Assembly (NCBI RefSeq): GCF_002078875.1
Contig: NC_034412.1
Coordinates: 28,365,458-28,429,457, forward strand
Direction of reading: 5' to 3'
DNA: 64,000 bases
Source: Numida meleagris
Lineage: Eukaryota; Chordata; Aves; Galliformes; Numididae
Made by a program: the position numbers and the translations under genes. This document shows, piece after piece, positions 53,401-64,000 of the stretch (within the stretch, counting starts at the first letter, position 1; every line of letters begins with the position of its first letter). The notes below the pieces were generated by a model. The model saw only the letters and a program-made list of their open reading frames with translations. It was not told the DNA's origin and made no database searches.

Positions 53401-56400
53401 GTGAATGTCTTTATCTTATAGATAGAGAAGCCTTTATGATTAGAAAAAGAGCTGTGTCAGGTAAAATATCTCTGGGATATTTTGGAGAGAAGAAAATCAA
53501 AAAGTATTCTTCCTGCCTGCTGGGTTAGCAGTATGTCTTGGGGAATTTTATGTGCTGGCTGCTCTTTCCCAAATTTGTGGCTTTTCATTAAGTGCAATCT
53601 TTAATGGACAATGTGATAATCTTGAGTCTTATTGCCTTCACATTTCGGTGTTCCTATAATCCAAACACATTTTTTAAAAGAATATTTTATGTTTTGTAAC
53701 TATTTTTTTTCTTTATTGCTTAGAAGACAGCTGGAAAAAATATACTGAAACATGTTTTTGGCAGTCCTCATGCTGTGATCATAAAAGTTAAAGCCAGGAT
53801 GAAAGGGAAAGTTAAGTGCATATAAAAAAAGAAATAGAAAATATGGCAAAGACTGGATAGCTCATACTTTGGAAAACAATTCACGCAACCTCGAGCTTTT
53901 ATATGAAAGCAAAAATTATAATCTTACGATAAGAAAGGCCTTTCTTTCACACTGTTTGATTAAAAAAGAATGAATCACTGAACTGTAAGGTGTAAAGACA
54001 TGAATAAAGATAGGGAATACTGGATTGCTTACCAATGGGTTCAGTTTCTTTCTGTCTTGAACTCATGTGGTTTTGATTTTGTTTGAGAACAGTGCCAAAT
54101 CTGTCTTTTCATATGATTTTGAATATCTGCAAATACAATTTCTTTAGTTAAAATTAGAAGCGTACTTAGATCTAAGGTGTAAGTGAACAGAAACATGAAA
54201 AATATTTTCATGACCTGGGGATGACCTCTTTGGTGCTCCAGTTTCTCAGTGAAGGACATTTGTGTGTGTATCTGGGTGTATATGAACACCTCTCACGCAT
54301 GCAGATTAATAGACAAGTGTTCGTATATGACTGGGGAAAGAATTTTCCATGCACACCATCCAGCACTGTTTCCCTTTTGTTTTTTTGGCTCTTCATTGGC
54401 CTCTCTCCAGTATGCCCATGCATCTCTTGCATGGGGACTCAGCACTCCAGATGTGTCTTACCAGAGAAGGTGAGGTCTGCCCGTGCAGTTCACACGTGTT
54501 TGTATTTCCTGGATCTCTGTGGATTTGTTGCCAAACTTGCATGGCCTTTAAATTCTCATTTCTGAGTAGGAATTTTGCAGGATTCTCCTATCCTATTTGT
54601 GCAGAAATGGTTTGGGCAGCAAACTTACGCTCTTGTTTGGTGTACAGGGATTATTTTATCAGAGCGTTTGAGAGGGTGTGCATTTCTTTTGTCATCTAGC
54701 ATTTTCTTTTTTTTTTTTTTTTTTTTGCATTCACAAGTGTTATTTTTATTCTCTCTGCACTTTTTTTCTGCACAGCTCTTTCCAGAGGGGTGGAAAAAAG
54801 GCTGATATTTCAAAGAGCTCAAACTCTTAGAATTCATGCTGCCTCTCTTCCACATATTCAAAGCATCTAATTGTTGTTTCACATTTTCTGTCTGCCTCCT
54901 AGAGCTGTTAGTAAGTCATAACAATAGGGCATAAAACAATTTTCCTTTAAAATAGCTTTTCAATAAAAGCTGCACTTCCTACCAAAATTACAGTGTCTTC
55001 TTTCCATGGGCATTTTCTTCATTTTTCTGAGAAAAAAACAAATGCCTGAACCCTCAAAATGCAAATATTGCTGTAGAGCTGCTTAGGAGATGCCTTTTGG
55101 TTACATTATGCTCTCCTCTGTGAGATGGCTAGTTAGCTTCTTCATGAGCTTTCAAGCCATTAGGAATTATGCTATGCATAACAGAAGTCATTTCCACCAT
55201 CTCAGAATATTGAATATTTGTTGATAAAAGCACAAAATACACGAAACCAGACTATGAAGAAGTGCTAGAGCTTGCTTTCTTTTTCATTAAATGCCTCTCT
55301 AACATTTTACACCTATGTAAAATTGAAAAAAGGTGCTGCAAATCTGGAAGATAGGACGCAATTGCCCTTTTGCTTCCGCTGCTTCAATATCAGCCTGAAG
55401 TATGACTAATTATTTCAGCTCTTGGTGTTTTATTATGTCTTTTAAGAAGGATTGTGATTTCTGCTGTGCTTCGCTGTAGGCCATGCAGACAATAGGTACC
55501 TGTCCCCAGTAGAAGCTCTTAGGAGAAGCTAAAGAAGATACCAAGCTTTTATATTTGTTCCCTACAAGGGAAAAAAAAATCTCATTTCTAGGACACTGAG
55601 ATGTATGTGCCTGAGCAGATCTGAAAGCTGTTGCGGAATTTTTTAAGCATTTGTTTCTCTCTTTGGAAGGCTGTTCTGTGGCTCCCAGCAGTATAGCTGT
55701 GCCATGGCTTGCAGTGCTGACATCACTGTTCATATGTCTTTTCTGTTTGGAGCTTCTTCATCCAAATGCAGAACATACCTTGAAAGCCTTCTGGATCCAC
55801 TCCCTTCTGCTATTGAGGCAAACAATCTGTCTGGTTCAGTCATCTGCATCATTATTCTTGAGTCAACAAGCTATTATGTGATTCATTTCTTCCTTTTACT
55901 CACCAAGTGTGATTGTATTTGCACCAGTTGCCTTTGCACCAATTTATACTCCTCTCCTTGTACTGTCATAAGGAATCATCACCTTTCTTTTTTAATTTTT
56001 AGTGTTTAAGATGATACAGGGGTATTTTCTGAAGGGTATCTATATTTCAAACACATGTGAGTGTGAAGGCCTCCCTCCAAGTCTGTGTTTCTACCTAAAA
56101 TGGATATGAACAAATCATTAAAGTGCAATACCAGTTTAAAGTATAATTTCACGTCCCACTGAAAAATTCTGACTGCAAGAGTGCAATGCTTGTAGATGTA
56201 TTGTTGGAATATCAGTCTCGATCACTCTCTGCATCAGTAGAACAGATGCAGTAAGATGCTTCTTAATTAAGGATTCATACACTTTGTAAGCCTATAGTGC
56301 AAAACCAGAACAACCTACCCTACCTTCTAAAATAATCAAATTGTTTTTCTTAAATCCTTTACAGCAAAAGCATCATGCTGATGTAATATTAGGACTAAAA

Positions 56401-59400
56401 GAAGCTGCCTGTTTTTTTTTTTTCCTTGGTTTCTAAGGATACTGGCGTATTTCAGGTCACTTGTGCAATGACGTAAGTAGTGCCCTCTGTTAGTCGTTGC
56501 AAGTCAATTTTTCATTTTTTTTCCACAAAGAGACAAGGTAAGAACATAATTAGCTTTTTCTGTTTGCCTATTTCTTTCATACTGCAGTTTGTTTTAAAAG
56601 GGCACGTTGTAACTCTTTCTTTAAACTCCGTGGGCAGTAATGATTCCCTGACTCTCTCTTTGCCCAAAGAAGCTGTGGGTGTTCCATTCTTGGAAGCATT
56701 CAAGCTCAGGTTGGATGGGGTCCTGGGCAGCCTGATCTGGTGGCTGGCAGCCCCGGCCTGACAGGGGGTTGGAGCTGGATGGGCTTTAAGGTCCATCCAA
56801 CCTAAGCCATTCTATGATTCTATAGTCATGAAACAAACATTGGTAAACATCAGAGCTCATCTGGACGTGGGAAACTAAATAAATAAGCCTATGCAAAATC
56901 TACTCTTACTTTGTAATATGTTTACATGAGGGACTTGTGACAGATGCATATTTATGGGGAGATTTTATCCCTCTCCAATGACCAACACACTTCAGAATCA
57001 TCTATCTGAATCACAAATCTGCAACCTACAGTTTTTTCACACTTTGTCACTTTGTGGTAGAATGGTGGTGGAATGAAATTATGTTTGAGTCACCTGTAAG
57101 GAAGAACTGTCCAGTGTGTGCAGCCTTAGTGGAGTAACAAGTGCCATTATGATGCTTCAGAAACCTTCCTGGAAATTAGAGGAGAAAGTCTAAGGCAAGT
57201 AGAAGGAGGTTTCCTACTAACTGCATGTAGATCTACTTGTCTTTCCAGTGGATTTCTCTTTATTTGATTCCAGTAAAGAAAGAGAACTGCTTTTGTTTCT
57301 TCTTTCCCCCTCCCCCTCCCACCCCCCAGCATTTCTGCCTTCTTTGACTTTAGGGTCTGAGATCTGGATATAAGTGGGTTATTTCCATCTTTTATTTTAT
57401 TGCTTCACAAAATCAGAATGAGGAAAAGTAGAGCACGAAGTTCCAAACGTGTCTCCTGCTAGCAGCAGCCATTTGAACTAGTTTAGCTTTGAAATTTCCC
57501 ATGTTCTTATTGCCTACAAAAACAATGGAATGGATAGATGAGCTCCGTCCTTTTAAGTGCCATAATGATTGGCAACAGCTTTTGTGGCTAAAGTGAAAAA
57601 GCTGATGCTGTAGTTTGCTGAAGAAAACTTGTCGAATGAGCTTGGTGAGGAGCTGTCATATAAGTACATACCTGAATTGTATATCAACCTTTTCTTCATT
57701 AAAAGATCTATTTTGATGATGTGTTGATGGATTAAAAAAGTATCATTGCTATATGTGCCAACCAAAACTGGAGGGGTACAGTGAAAGTCTTTGAAATGAA
57801 AATTTGCTTGGTCACATGTAGTTATAAATGGAAAAATTCACTGTTTCTACTGAGCACAGTAGAAAGCTGAACTGAAACTGTTGCATCCCACAACCATCAT
57901 CACAGGGGACAGGTGGAGGATTATTTGTGTCATTTCTGTATTGCCGGCATCCTTCAGATAGAGGCCCAGTGCATGTTTTGTTTTGTGCTTTTTTTTTTTC
58001 TTTCTTTTTTTCCCAAGCAGTGAGAACAATGAACATGTCCCATACTCAGCCAGTGAGTGGTAGGGATGGCTTAGGACTGTCCATTTCATGTTTAGTATTC
58101 TTAGGAAGCTCATCCTCCATGCTGAGCTAACTATGCCTGCTATTGCAATGAAGCAATGAATCCTATCAGTGCAAAGTCCTGTTTGTTTATCCTAGAGCAT
58201 GAAAAATGCAATGCAACACAAAACCAGTTTGGTTAATCTGGCTGCATGTATAGATACGTATTTGCTACTTCTAAACTTCCAATGTTTTTCTAATCTGCTT
58301 TGAATTTAAGAGTGTCATTTAACATACTTATATAAAACCAGGGCTTTGTGCTTGTTATATTCCAGTATTTCTTATTTAGTTAAGGATTTTGATTCAACAT
58401 GCTTAATTGTTACGATTTAAAGAATAATCATCAATTCTATTACATAGTACCACACTACTGGTAAGTAGTAGGCAGAAAGCCTTATTCTTACTCTACTCTG
58501 CTGCATTACATGGGCTTTACCACAGATGTACCTCAGTTGGTACTGTGCTGTGCAACACTGCAGCATAAACATGGCAGAGGAATGTGCCAGGCTGGAGCTG
58601 TGATGGGGTCTGCAGGAGCAGAGTAAATGCTGTGCCTGTTGCTTGTGGGTGGCTGTGTCACATCCTGTAGTGACAGCAGGGAGAGTGGGCTGTTGGAAGC
58701 ATGAGGAAAGCATCTAGTCACGCAGAACCCTTATGGTGGAAATAGCCAGCTTCAGCATGAGGTAATGTCTGGAGAATTTCCCTTCCATACCTAGTATACA
58801 GAATACATAGTGCTCAAAGAGTTGCAGAGATTTCCAGAAGCAGCTTGAGACCAGACTTGAGTGTTTTTTTTTTTAAAGCAAGGGCTTGCAAAAAGTTCAT
58901 TGAGTATCTTTTCTTCTTGTTTTGTTCCCAGTGTATTTTGTAGTAGCTAATGGCAGGAATATGAAAGACTGGAATTTTTAAAACCCATTGGTGTTGACCC
59001 ATTTCTGCTTTCCTGTAAGCCAGCTGTGAAACCCCCAGAAGTTTATCTTTCAGCAATGTTAGACCAGCACTACTACTTAGTAAATGTCATCCTAACATCA
59101 TGTAAGGCCTATACAAGGATGTAGAAAGTAATACTGCCTGCTGTTCTGTCTTCCAGTGCTGTTCATTTTCGCATGTCTTAGAGATCATGTCATAGAGAGT
59201 GTCATAGAGTGTTTCTACTGAAATTCTGTTAAGGCAGGTTGGAGATGTCTAGTTACCAGAATGATAGAAATCTAAATTTTCTAGTTCTTTCACTCCTACA
59301 TCTCATCTTCATTTATTTTCTTCTTTTCCTTTTGCTGTTTCCATGTTCAAAGAAGAAACTCATGTTACAATCCCTGATTTTCCACATAGTTGCCCTCCAG

Positions 59401-62400
59401 AGAACTTTTTTCTCTTTGAACTACTAACAGAAATGTGGAGCATAAGAAAGTTATTGAATCCCTTCATATGGAAAAAAATGTCACCTATTGATAGTTACTG
59501 ATGCTTGCTGAATGTTGATGGAGACCAAACAGTGGATGTGAGCACAGTGAGGCAGTGGGTGGTGCATTTCAGCAGTGGCAGCAGTGACAGTGGGTCACCT
59601 CTGTCAGTGCAGATTTTGTTGAGCGCAGCATGCAGGCTCTTGTTCATCTCTGATGCAAATGCACAGCTAAAGGTGGTGACTACGTTGAAAAAGAGTGTTT
59701 TGTAGTGGAGGATGTGCTCTATCAAATAGTGTTTTTGTGCTCTTTGTATCTGTTGTGGTTTCCATGGAAATTATAGGAGGCGTTACTTTCAGAGTGATAA
59801 ATATAGTAAGTGCTAAACTTTTTGTTCCTGTATTTTAGAAGATCGCTATCTTTACAAACACAGGCTGACCTAAAAATGGCAGTGGTTAGTCACCTTTAAT
59901 TGGGTGATCTTTCCAATATTAACGACGTTCCTTCTGTTCCCAGGAAGCTGCAGAAGACCTTAGGTGACTGTAACTGCAGAAGCAAATAGTGACAATTCAC
60001 AATGTCTGTCAAGTACCAGAAAGGCTTGACATTTCAAAATACTTTTTCCTCAAACATTTATCAGGTTGTAATGTACGACACAATCAAACTAGGAGGATTG
60101 TAAAAGCTTTCTAAAAGCCTTAATGACGTGCTGGCATAGGTGTCATGAGAGACACTGAGATGTTTATAAACTTGATTGCTGCATTTAATTTCTTGTGACT
60201 TGCCCCAAAAGATGTTAGTAGTTATCCATCCTTTCATTTGTTATCACAAACCTCTGTATCTCGGCTGAAATTATATGTGTTTATAAGTGTCATCTTCCCA
60301 TTGTTATACAAAACATGCCATGGTTACTATGAATTATCTTTATATAAAGGTACTGTCAGAAAGCTAATAGTGTTAAATAAGAATTTTAAATATTCATGCA
60401 ACGGATATATTCCTTTGTGTTTATCATATTTTGGAATGTGGAAACCCTTTAAAATAATTTTGCTTTTTTGCATGTGTGGTTGTCAAACAAAGGACAATTT
60501 TTTAATACTACTCCTTCAAAGCTAACTCCAATTATCTGCCATGGAAAGGGAGCATTTCTGCTAGTTTGGAGAAACTGTTAAAAGGTTCATAATCCAATTG
60601 AGATTTTTGGAGTCCTTTCATTAAAAAATAAGAATTCTGTGAGGCAGTTACATTTGTGAAATCCTATAAAGAGTGATTAAGGTCTGTATTAAATGGCTTA
60701 CAAGGGATTAATGGGAAGAGCAGCTATTCCTCCAGCCAACTATCTTCAATCACTTTTCATAGCAAAGACTTTCCATAATTCCATTGACTCTACCTCTTTT
60801 TGAACTCTTTTCAGCTTTTTGTGGCCATGTGAGATTTTTCATCACTGCTGAAGATACTGGTCAGTGAGGCTTTATTCTGAGTTCACCTTAGACTGTATTT
60901 GTTTTCAAAAACCTTGATAAATGCTGTTAACAATTCTTTGTTTGGGGCAGGAAAGCGATACTGTATGGAAAACATTTGTTTCTATTCCTTCATTTGAACC
61001 AGTTCTGTAAAATTCAGGTGGAAGAGAAAGGCAAGCGAATAATGCATAGGCTGGGAATCAGGAGAAGTGAGTTCTCCTTCAGGCTTCCATAGTGGTGTCC
61101 TAGGGAAAACCGCAAATGCTAAGTATGGCTGCGTTCACATTTACCATGGTAACAAGCTTCTCTCTTAGCTTGCAAAACAATTTTTCCATAAGTTATGTGC
61201 CAATATACATATGCATGAGTATCCTAATTATGAGAATTTGTGATGTGCAGTGCTGCACATTTTATTAAATAGTATCCATCTGATTTCATAGGGTTGGGCT
61301 GAGTGCATGGCCTGATTACTTTTGATGATTAGACCTCTTTCATTGCCTGGTATTAACAGATAGGAAGAAACAGTAAATAAGAACTCAATGACAAAAGAGG
61401 AAATGGAGGGTTTTAGTCACAGTAATGGAGTTGTGCATATCAGATAAAATGATGCTGTTTCATTGAAACTAGAGTATTTTTTAACCTGACAAAAGACATG
61501 AGGAAATAATGTGTACTAACTACCTTAGCTGGAAGAAAAGAAGTCCTGGTATTAATAGTGCTCTGCTAGGATCTTATCAGTGGATTAAGATTAACAAGCA
61601 CAGACTGAAGAGTCATAAGCAGATACGGCTGTGTGCTTGATTAGCAATTATTTAGGCCTTGTTTGTGTAATGCTTCTTGCCTTGAATTTGCCACTGTGAT
61701 AGTGCTAAAGGCTGTCACAGGGCTTATTGATACTATTCAAAGCACATCATCAGCAGGTTTGATTCAAGCTGTGTTAACAGGTGAACTCTAAAGAGGAAAA
61801 TAATGAGAAAAGCCAGCGTGTCCTTCAGGCTAATTATGAGACAACCATAGAATTACAGAATGGCTTAGACTGGAGGAGACCTTAAAGATCATCTAGTTCT
61901 AACCCCTTGCCATGGCGAGGGTTGCCACCCACCAGATCAGGCTGCCCAGGATCCCATTCAAGCCTGGCCTTAAATGCCTCCAGAAATGGAGCATCCACAG
62001 CCCCTCTGGGCAGCCTGTGCCAGGGCCTCACCACCCTCTGAGTAAAGAATTTCTTCCTAACACCTAACCTAATTGTTCCCTCTTAGTTTAAGGCCATTTA
62101 GCATTGTCCTGTCACTTCCAGACCGTGTAAAGAGTTGATCCACCTCCTGATTGTAAGTTCCCTTCACGTACTGGATGGTCGCAGTGAGGTCTCCCAAGAG
62201 CCTTCTCTTTTCCAAACTAGGCAAGCCCGACTCCCTCAACCTAACTCCGTAGGAGAGGTGCTCAAGACCTTTGTTCATCTTCGTGGCCTTTCTCTGGGCC
62301 CACTGCAACAGTTCCACATCCCTCCTGTAACGGGGGCCCCAGACCCGAATGCAGAACTCCAGATGGGGCCTCACAAGGGCAGAGTATAGGGGGACAATCC

Positions 62401-63585
62401 TCTCCCTCTCCCTGCTGGCCACCCCTTCAGATATTTACATTTATACTAAAACCTCTCTGGAGTTAGGGCCCAAAATGTGGTCCTCCAAAAGGTAAATCTT
62501 TTATAGCTCTGTGAGACCTCAGACCTCTCCAGTGTGTTCTTTATCTAGGATCAGGTGAGTGCAACTTGGGAATGTTGGAATGTTTACGTAGATGCTGAAC
62601 TTATGAATATATATATATATATATATAAACTTGTATATGAACATACACAGATAAATGAATATATAAAAATATACAATGTATATTAAAGCCAATATTAAAC
62701 ATATAATTAAACATCCTTGTATATGTTCAGTATATTAAAAAATAATTCATATGATTCATGAGAATTTATGATTTGTATGATAGGTACATGTATGGAACGT
62801 TTTTTGGAATGTATAGCAGGAATGATCCGTGAGCTAGGTCACTGCACTTTCTTCATAAAGTCTGAGTTGCCTATCTGAAGCAACTGCTTTAGATTTTTCA
62901 GATCACTGGATCAACAGCTGTTTTTTGGCAGTATTTTAGTAGAAGAATTGCAGTTTGATGCATGTGTGGCGGGATAAGCTTAACCTAATCTTGGTGAGAA
63001 CATTAAAGATACGAAGCTCTGTTAGTGTCAGTTTATATATTAAAAAATTAGGACACCTTTTTGTGGTACTGAGGCATCAATTGTGTTATATCTCAACAAT
63101 AGTAGTGTTAATGGCCATGATTAGCATTTATTTTGAAATAGTGTACTGTCCTCTGGTATTCTTTCTCTGCCTTTGGTGAACAACCAAATGCAAATTACTA
63201 TTTGTTTAGCCAGAGTTTAGGAAAAAAAAAATCTAAATCCACTTTTCTAAAAGAGGCTTGTAGCTTCTTGTGGATACTGTGACAAAATGTAGTCACAGCA
63301 ATAGAGGTGTCCCTGGTGTACTGTGCTGTAGTGTCCGTGCCTGGGTTTTTTGTGCTACTCTAAGACATGTTTCTTCTTTCTTTTGCAGGAGAGCCAGAAT
63401 TTAAATATGTTGGGAATATGCATGGGAATGAAGCTGTTGGAAGGGAGCTGCTCATCTTCTTGGCTCAGTACTTGTGTAATGAATACCAGAAAGGCAACGA
63501 AACTATTATCAACCTGATCCACAGCACACGTATCCATATCATGCCATCTTTGAATCCGGATGGCTTTGAGAAGGCAGCATCCCAG
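32243..63585 (+). CDS. CPE: CPE (carboxypeptidase E), 5' part: exon 1 (partial) and exon 2
   Basis: CPE removes C-terminal Lys and Arg from prohormone intermediates in secretory granules and also acts in sorting to the regulated pathway (family knowledge). The visible coding parts are 32243-32488 and 63389-63585, joined in phase 1 through a split Gly codon (HEPG|EPEF). Exon 1 shows the end of a signal-like LLAAC segment, a polybasic RRRR typical of the pro-region cleavage site, then [11 protein letters not shown] and [20 protein letters not shown]. Exon 2 carries the M14 zinc-binding HGNE, the GRELL helix, an N-glycosylation sequon NET and [15 protein letters not shown]. The start codon is in the N gap, and later exons with the third zinc ligand and catalytic Glu lie beyond the window. 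The order after KLHL2 and MSMO1 agrees with CPE. Confidence 0.95.
32965..32985 (+). repeat. (CCCT)n tract in CPE intron 1
   Basis: Repeated CCCT/TCCC units follow the CpG island, shortly after a C run at about 32900-32908. Confidence 0.8.
33546..34123 (+). mobile_element. CR1 fragment with decayed reverse-transcriptase tail
   Basis: The sequence reads as CR1 sense strand, with CCCCCTCTACTCTGCCCTTG, CTGGAGTACTGCATCCAG and GAGCACCTCTCCTTTGAAG blocks. It ends CCATTCTGTGATTCTGCAAG, the octamer tail. The coding part has stops and a missing stretch near 33780-33840. Confidence 0.93.
34664..34788 (-). mobile_element. CR1 fragment, 3' end
   Basis: The + strand carries GGTTGGGTTGGAAGGGACC, then GGATGGGGCACCCACAG and GCCAGGGCCTCACCACC, the antisense of the CR1 3' region. 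The octamer tail is lost. Confidence 0.9.
35607..35742 (+). mobile_element. CR1 fragment, 3' end
   Basis: The sense CR1 tail shows GGCCAGGCTGGATGGGCC, GGGCAGCCTGAGCTGGTGG and GAGGTCCCTTCCAACTCAA, with one octamer remnant at the end. Confidence 0.92.
36500..36623 (+). mobile_element. CR1 fragment of a different subfamily
   Basis: The block GTGTGGAGCCAGGAGTTGGA, followed by CTCTGTGATCC and ending TTCTGTGATTCTATGA, is a CR1 3' end of the subfamily with the GAGTTGGACT motif. The left edge is approximate. Confidence 0.8.
38548..38875 (-). mobile_element. CR1 fragment, 3' end and terminal coding part
   Basis: The + strand shows, in antisense order, AAGGCATCTCAAAGACCACC, CTGTGCCAGGGCCTCACC, TCTTTCTAACATCTAACC and TCCCCCTTGTCCTGTCAC. 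On the - strand the remains of the reverse-transcriptase C-terminus can be read with breaks. Confidence 0.93.
42266..42305 (+). repeat. 20-bp tandem duplication
   Basis: TTTGAAACATCAAAAATAAC is followed directly by TTTGAATCATCAAAAATAAC, which differs at one base. Confidence 0.9.
42644..42828 (+). mobile_element. CR1 fragment, 3' end
   Basis: GGAACGGGCTGCCCAGAGAG, then GGTGATGGGTTGATGG and TTCTTTCCAACCTTAATG, followed by three octamer-like units (ATTCTGGG, ATTCTGTG, ATTCTGTG), identify a CR1 3' end. Confidence 0.93.
47771..47775 (+). repeat. Left copy of the 5-bp target-site duplication (ACCAC)
   Basis: It is identical to 48349-48353 and directly abuts the LTR start TGTTATGG. Confidence 0.85.
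47776..48348 (+). mobile_element. Solo LTR of an ERVL-like endogenous retrovirus
   Basis: The 573-bp segment starts TGTTATGG and ends CCGTGACA, so the ends are near-inverted and have the TG...CA form. It is flanked by the same five bases, ACCAC, at 47771-47775 and 48349-48353. A 5-bp target duplication is typical of ERVL-type integration. There is no primer-binding site or coding region next to it, so it is a solo LTR left by recombination. It includes a G-rich patch, an AGTAAA and two pyrimidine tracts. Strand is given by the TG-to-CA convention and the direction of transcription is inferred. Confidence 0.85.
48349..48353 (+). repeat. Right copy of the 5-bp target-site duplication (ACCAC)
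   Basis: It directly follows the LTR end CCGTGACA and matches 47771-47775. Confidence 0.85.
48933..48949 (+). repeat. A17 run
   Basis: A homopolymer in CPE intron 1. The sequence before it shows no likeness to a gene, so there is no sign of a retrocopy tail. Confidence 0.85.
50040..50134 (+). mobile_element. CR1 fragment, 3' end
   Basis: GGGACATGATATAGTGGGCA, then GGAACAGATGATCTTAAAGG and CAATTCTATGATTT form a short 3' terminal CR1 piece. Confidence 0.88.
51686..52557 (-). mobile_element. CR1 retroposon, 872 bp, with open reverse-transcriptase C-terminal frame
   Basis: The + strand begins with antisense octamers (CGTAGAATCATAGAATGGC) and runs through the 3' UTR into coding sequence. On the - strand one frame is open from the element's truncated 5' end (52557) to a stop at 51774, about 261 codons. 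The protein includes [37 protein letters not shown] and [18 protein letters not shown], which are C-terminal CR1 ORF2 blocks. The open frame is longer than in any other CR1 here, which suggests the youngest copy. The 5' truncation is the normal form for CR1. Confidence 0.95.
52556..52578 (+). repeat. Short tandem duplication at the CR1 5' junction
   Basis: TCAAAGAGAAGT is followed directly by TCAAAGAGAAG at the inner (5') end of the CR1 copy. It may be an insertion scar or chance. Confidence 0.6.
52859..53190 (-). mobile_element. CR1 fragment lacking its 3' end
   Basis: The + strand starts inside the 3' UTR part (CCACTAGACCATGTTGCCCA) and continues through CACCACCCTCTAGTGAGGAA and TTGTCCTATCACTCATCTCC to CGGAGCCTTCTCTTCTG. 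The terminal ~90 bp with the octamer tail are absent, which is unusual because CR1 normally keeps its 3' end. Confidence 0.92.
54707..54726 (+). repeat. T20 run
   Basis: A homopolymer in CPE intron 1, without a recognisable flanking element. Confidence 0.85.
56662..56824 (+). mobile_element. CR1 fragment, 3' end
   Basis: CTCAGGTTGGATGGGGTCC, then CTGGGCAGCCTGATCTGG and a tail CCATTCTATGATTCTATAG mark a CR1 3' end on the + strand. An open frame on either strand here is incidental. Confidence 0.93.
59480..59800 (+). mobile_element. Mariner-type DNA transposon remnant (internally deleted)
   Basis: The + frame from about 59510 reads [20 protein letters not shown], like the N-terminal DNA-binding part of bird mariner transposases. 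It then jumps to sequence typical of the element's 3' end ([25 protein letters not shown]). The catalytic D,D34D region is missing. The right end reads GGAGGCGTTACTTTCAGAGT, like a terminal inverted repeat. The left terminal repeat was not found with certainty. Assignment is from memory of the Galluhop-like family. Confidence 0.7.
61847..62425 (-). mobile_element. CR1 fragment with decayed reverse-transcriptase tail
   Basis: The + strand begins ACCATAGAATTACAGAATGG and runs through GGCTGCCCAGGATCCC, CCCTCTGAGTAAAGAATTTC and GGAGAGGTGCTCAAGACC. On the - strand a 117-codon frame carries CR1 blocks such as [20 protein letters not shown] and [18 protein letters not shown]. Confidence 0.94.
62607..62627 (+). 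repeat. (AT)n microsatellite in an AT-rich block
   Basis: Ten AT units begin an AT-rich stretch that continues to about 62770, close to a CR1 copy. Confidence 0.9.
63389..63585 (+). CDS. CPE: CPE exon 2 (zinc-binding HGNE motif)
   Basis: The exon follows a pyrimidine tract and TTTTGCAG and ends AASQ before donor GTTTGT. It encodes 65 residues after the split Gly. They include [20 protein letters not shown], where His and Glu of HGNE bind zinc, then [10 protein letters not shown] with the Asn sequon. It is nearly identical to human CPE. Confidence 0.97.
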
Positions 63586-64000
63586 GTTTGTAAAGCTACA
63601 ATATCTATCGATATATTTTAGACTTGTTATAAAGGAAAAGTTTCTTTCACTAAGGGTGGTGGAGGCACTGGCACAGGTTTCCCAGAGACGTGGTGGATAC
63701 CTTGTCCCTGGAGACTTTAAAGATCATGGTGGATGGCGCTCTAAGCACCAGATGGAGCTGTAGGTGTCCCTGTTCATCGTAGGGGAGTTGGACTAGGTGG
63801 CCTTTAAAGGTCCTTCCTACTCCAACGATTCTATGATTCTGTATTAACCTGAGGATCAAAATGGCACCTTAAATTAGTTTATAAGTATATGAACTCTATG
63901 GAGATCACTGAATGGTACAGCATAATTGATTTATTTCTAATAGTACAGTAGGCTTCTTCTCTTTAACAAAGAAGATTTTATGCTTGGGCTTTCCACAGAT
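63586..64000 (+). other. CPE: Start of CPE intron 2
   Basis: The intron begins with GTTTGT and is still open at the window end. A CR1 fragment starts about 55 bp inside it. Confidence 0.85.
63640..63842 (+). mobile_element. CR1 fragment just inside CPE intron 2
   Basis: It begins TTTCTTTCACTAAGGG and has GGCACTGGCACAGGTTTCCC, GGAGTTGGACTAGGTGGCC and an octamer tail ATTCTATGATTCTGTA. It sits about 55 bp after the CPE exon 2 donor, in sense orientation. Confidence 0.93.

Larger units (their letters stand above)
32489..63388 (+). other. CPE: CPE intron 1 (30.9 kb)
   Basis: This intron makes up almost half of the window. Its recognisable content is a set of CR1 fragments, one solo LTR, one mariner remnant and simple repeats, listed separately. 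Between these are long unique AT-rich stretches (for example 39000-42600, 42830-47770, 53200-56600 and 56830-59470) in which I see no gene. Human CPE intron 1 is also very long. Confidence 0.85.

Overview
The window is nuclear DNA from a bird, most likely a galliform (chicken or a close relative). It has long GT-AG introns, two CpG-island promoters, at least 15 CR1 retroposon fragments ending in the avian octamer tail, a solo LTR with a 5-bp target duplication, and a mariner remnant of a type known from galliform genomes. Gene density is low. Almost all open frames shorter than about 130 codons are noise.

Three genes lie head to tail on the + strand, in the order KLHL2 - MSMO1 - CPE, the same order as human 4q32.3. 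(1) 1-~21340: the 3' part of KLHL2. The window opens inside a large intron; ten coding exons from 8803 to 20591 encode the second part of the BACK domain and the whole six-bladed Kelch propeller, followed by a 3' UTR. (2) ~21920-28750: complete MSMO1, with a CpG-island promoter that contains a sterol-regulatory-element match beside CCAAT boxes, a non-coding exon 1, five coding exons (296 codons) and a 3' UTR. (3) 31.8-64.0 kb: the 5' part of CPE. Exon 1 is broken by a 120-base N gap that hides the start codon and most of the signal peptide. A 30.9-kb intron 1 follows, then exon 2 with the zinc-binding HGNE motif, and the window ends in intron 2.

The three products are functionally unrelated: a CUL3 ubiquitin-ligase adaptor, an ER sterol C4-demethylase, and a secretory-granule carboxypeptidase. 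The arrangement is conserved synteny, not an operon.

Most non-genic content is in CPE intron 1. It holds twelve CR1 fragments in mixed orientation, one with a long open reverse-transcriptase C-terminal frame, plus a 573-bp solo LTR and the mariner remnant. The least expected structure is in the first KLHL2 intron: two 120-bp segments about 1.7 kb apart, in inverted orientation, about 83% identical by hand alignment without gaps, and matching no repeat I recognise. I found no convincing new protein-coding system, no tRNA or rRNA, and no CRISPR array.
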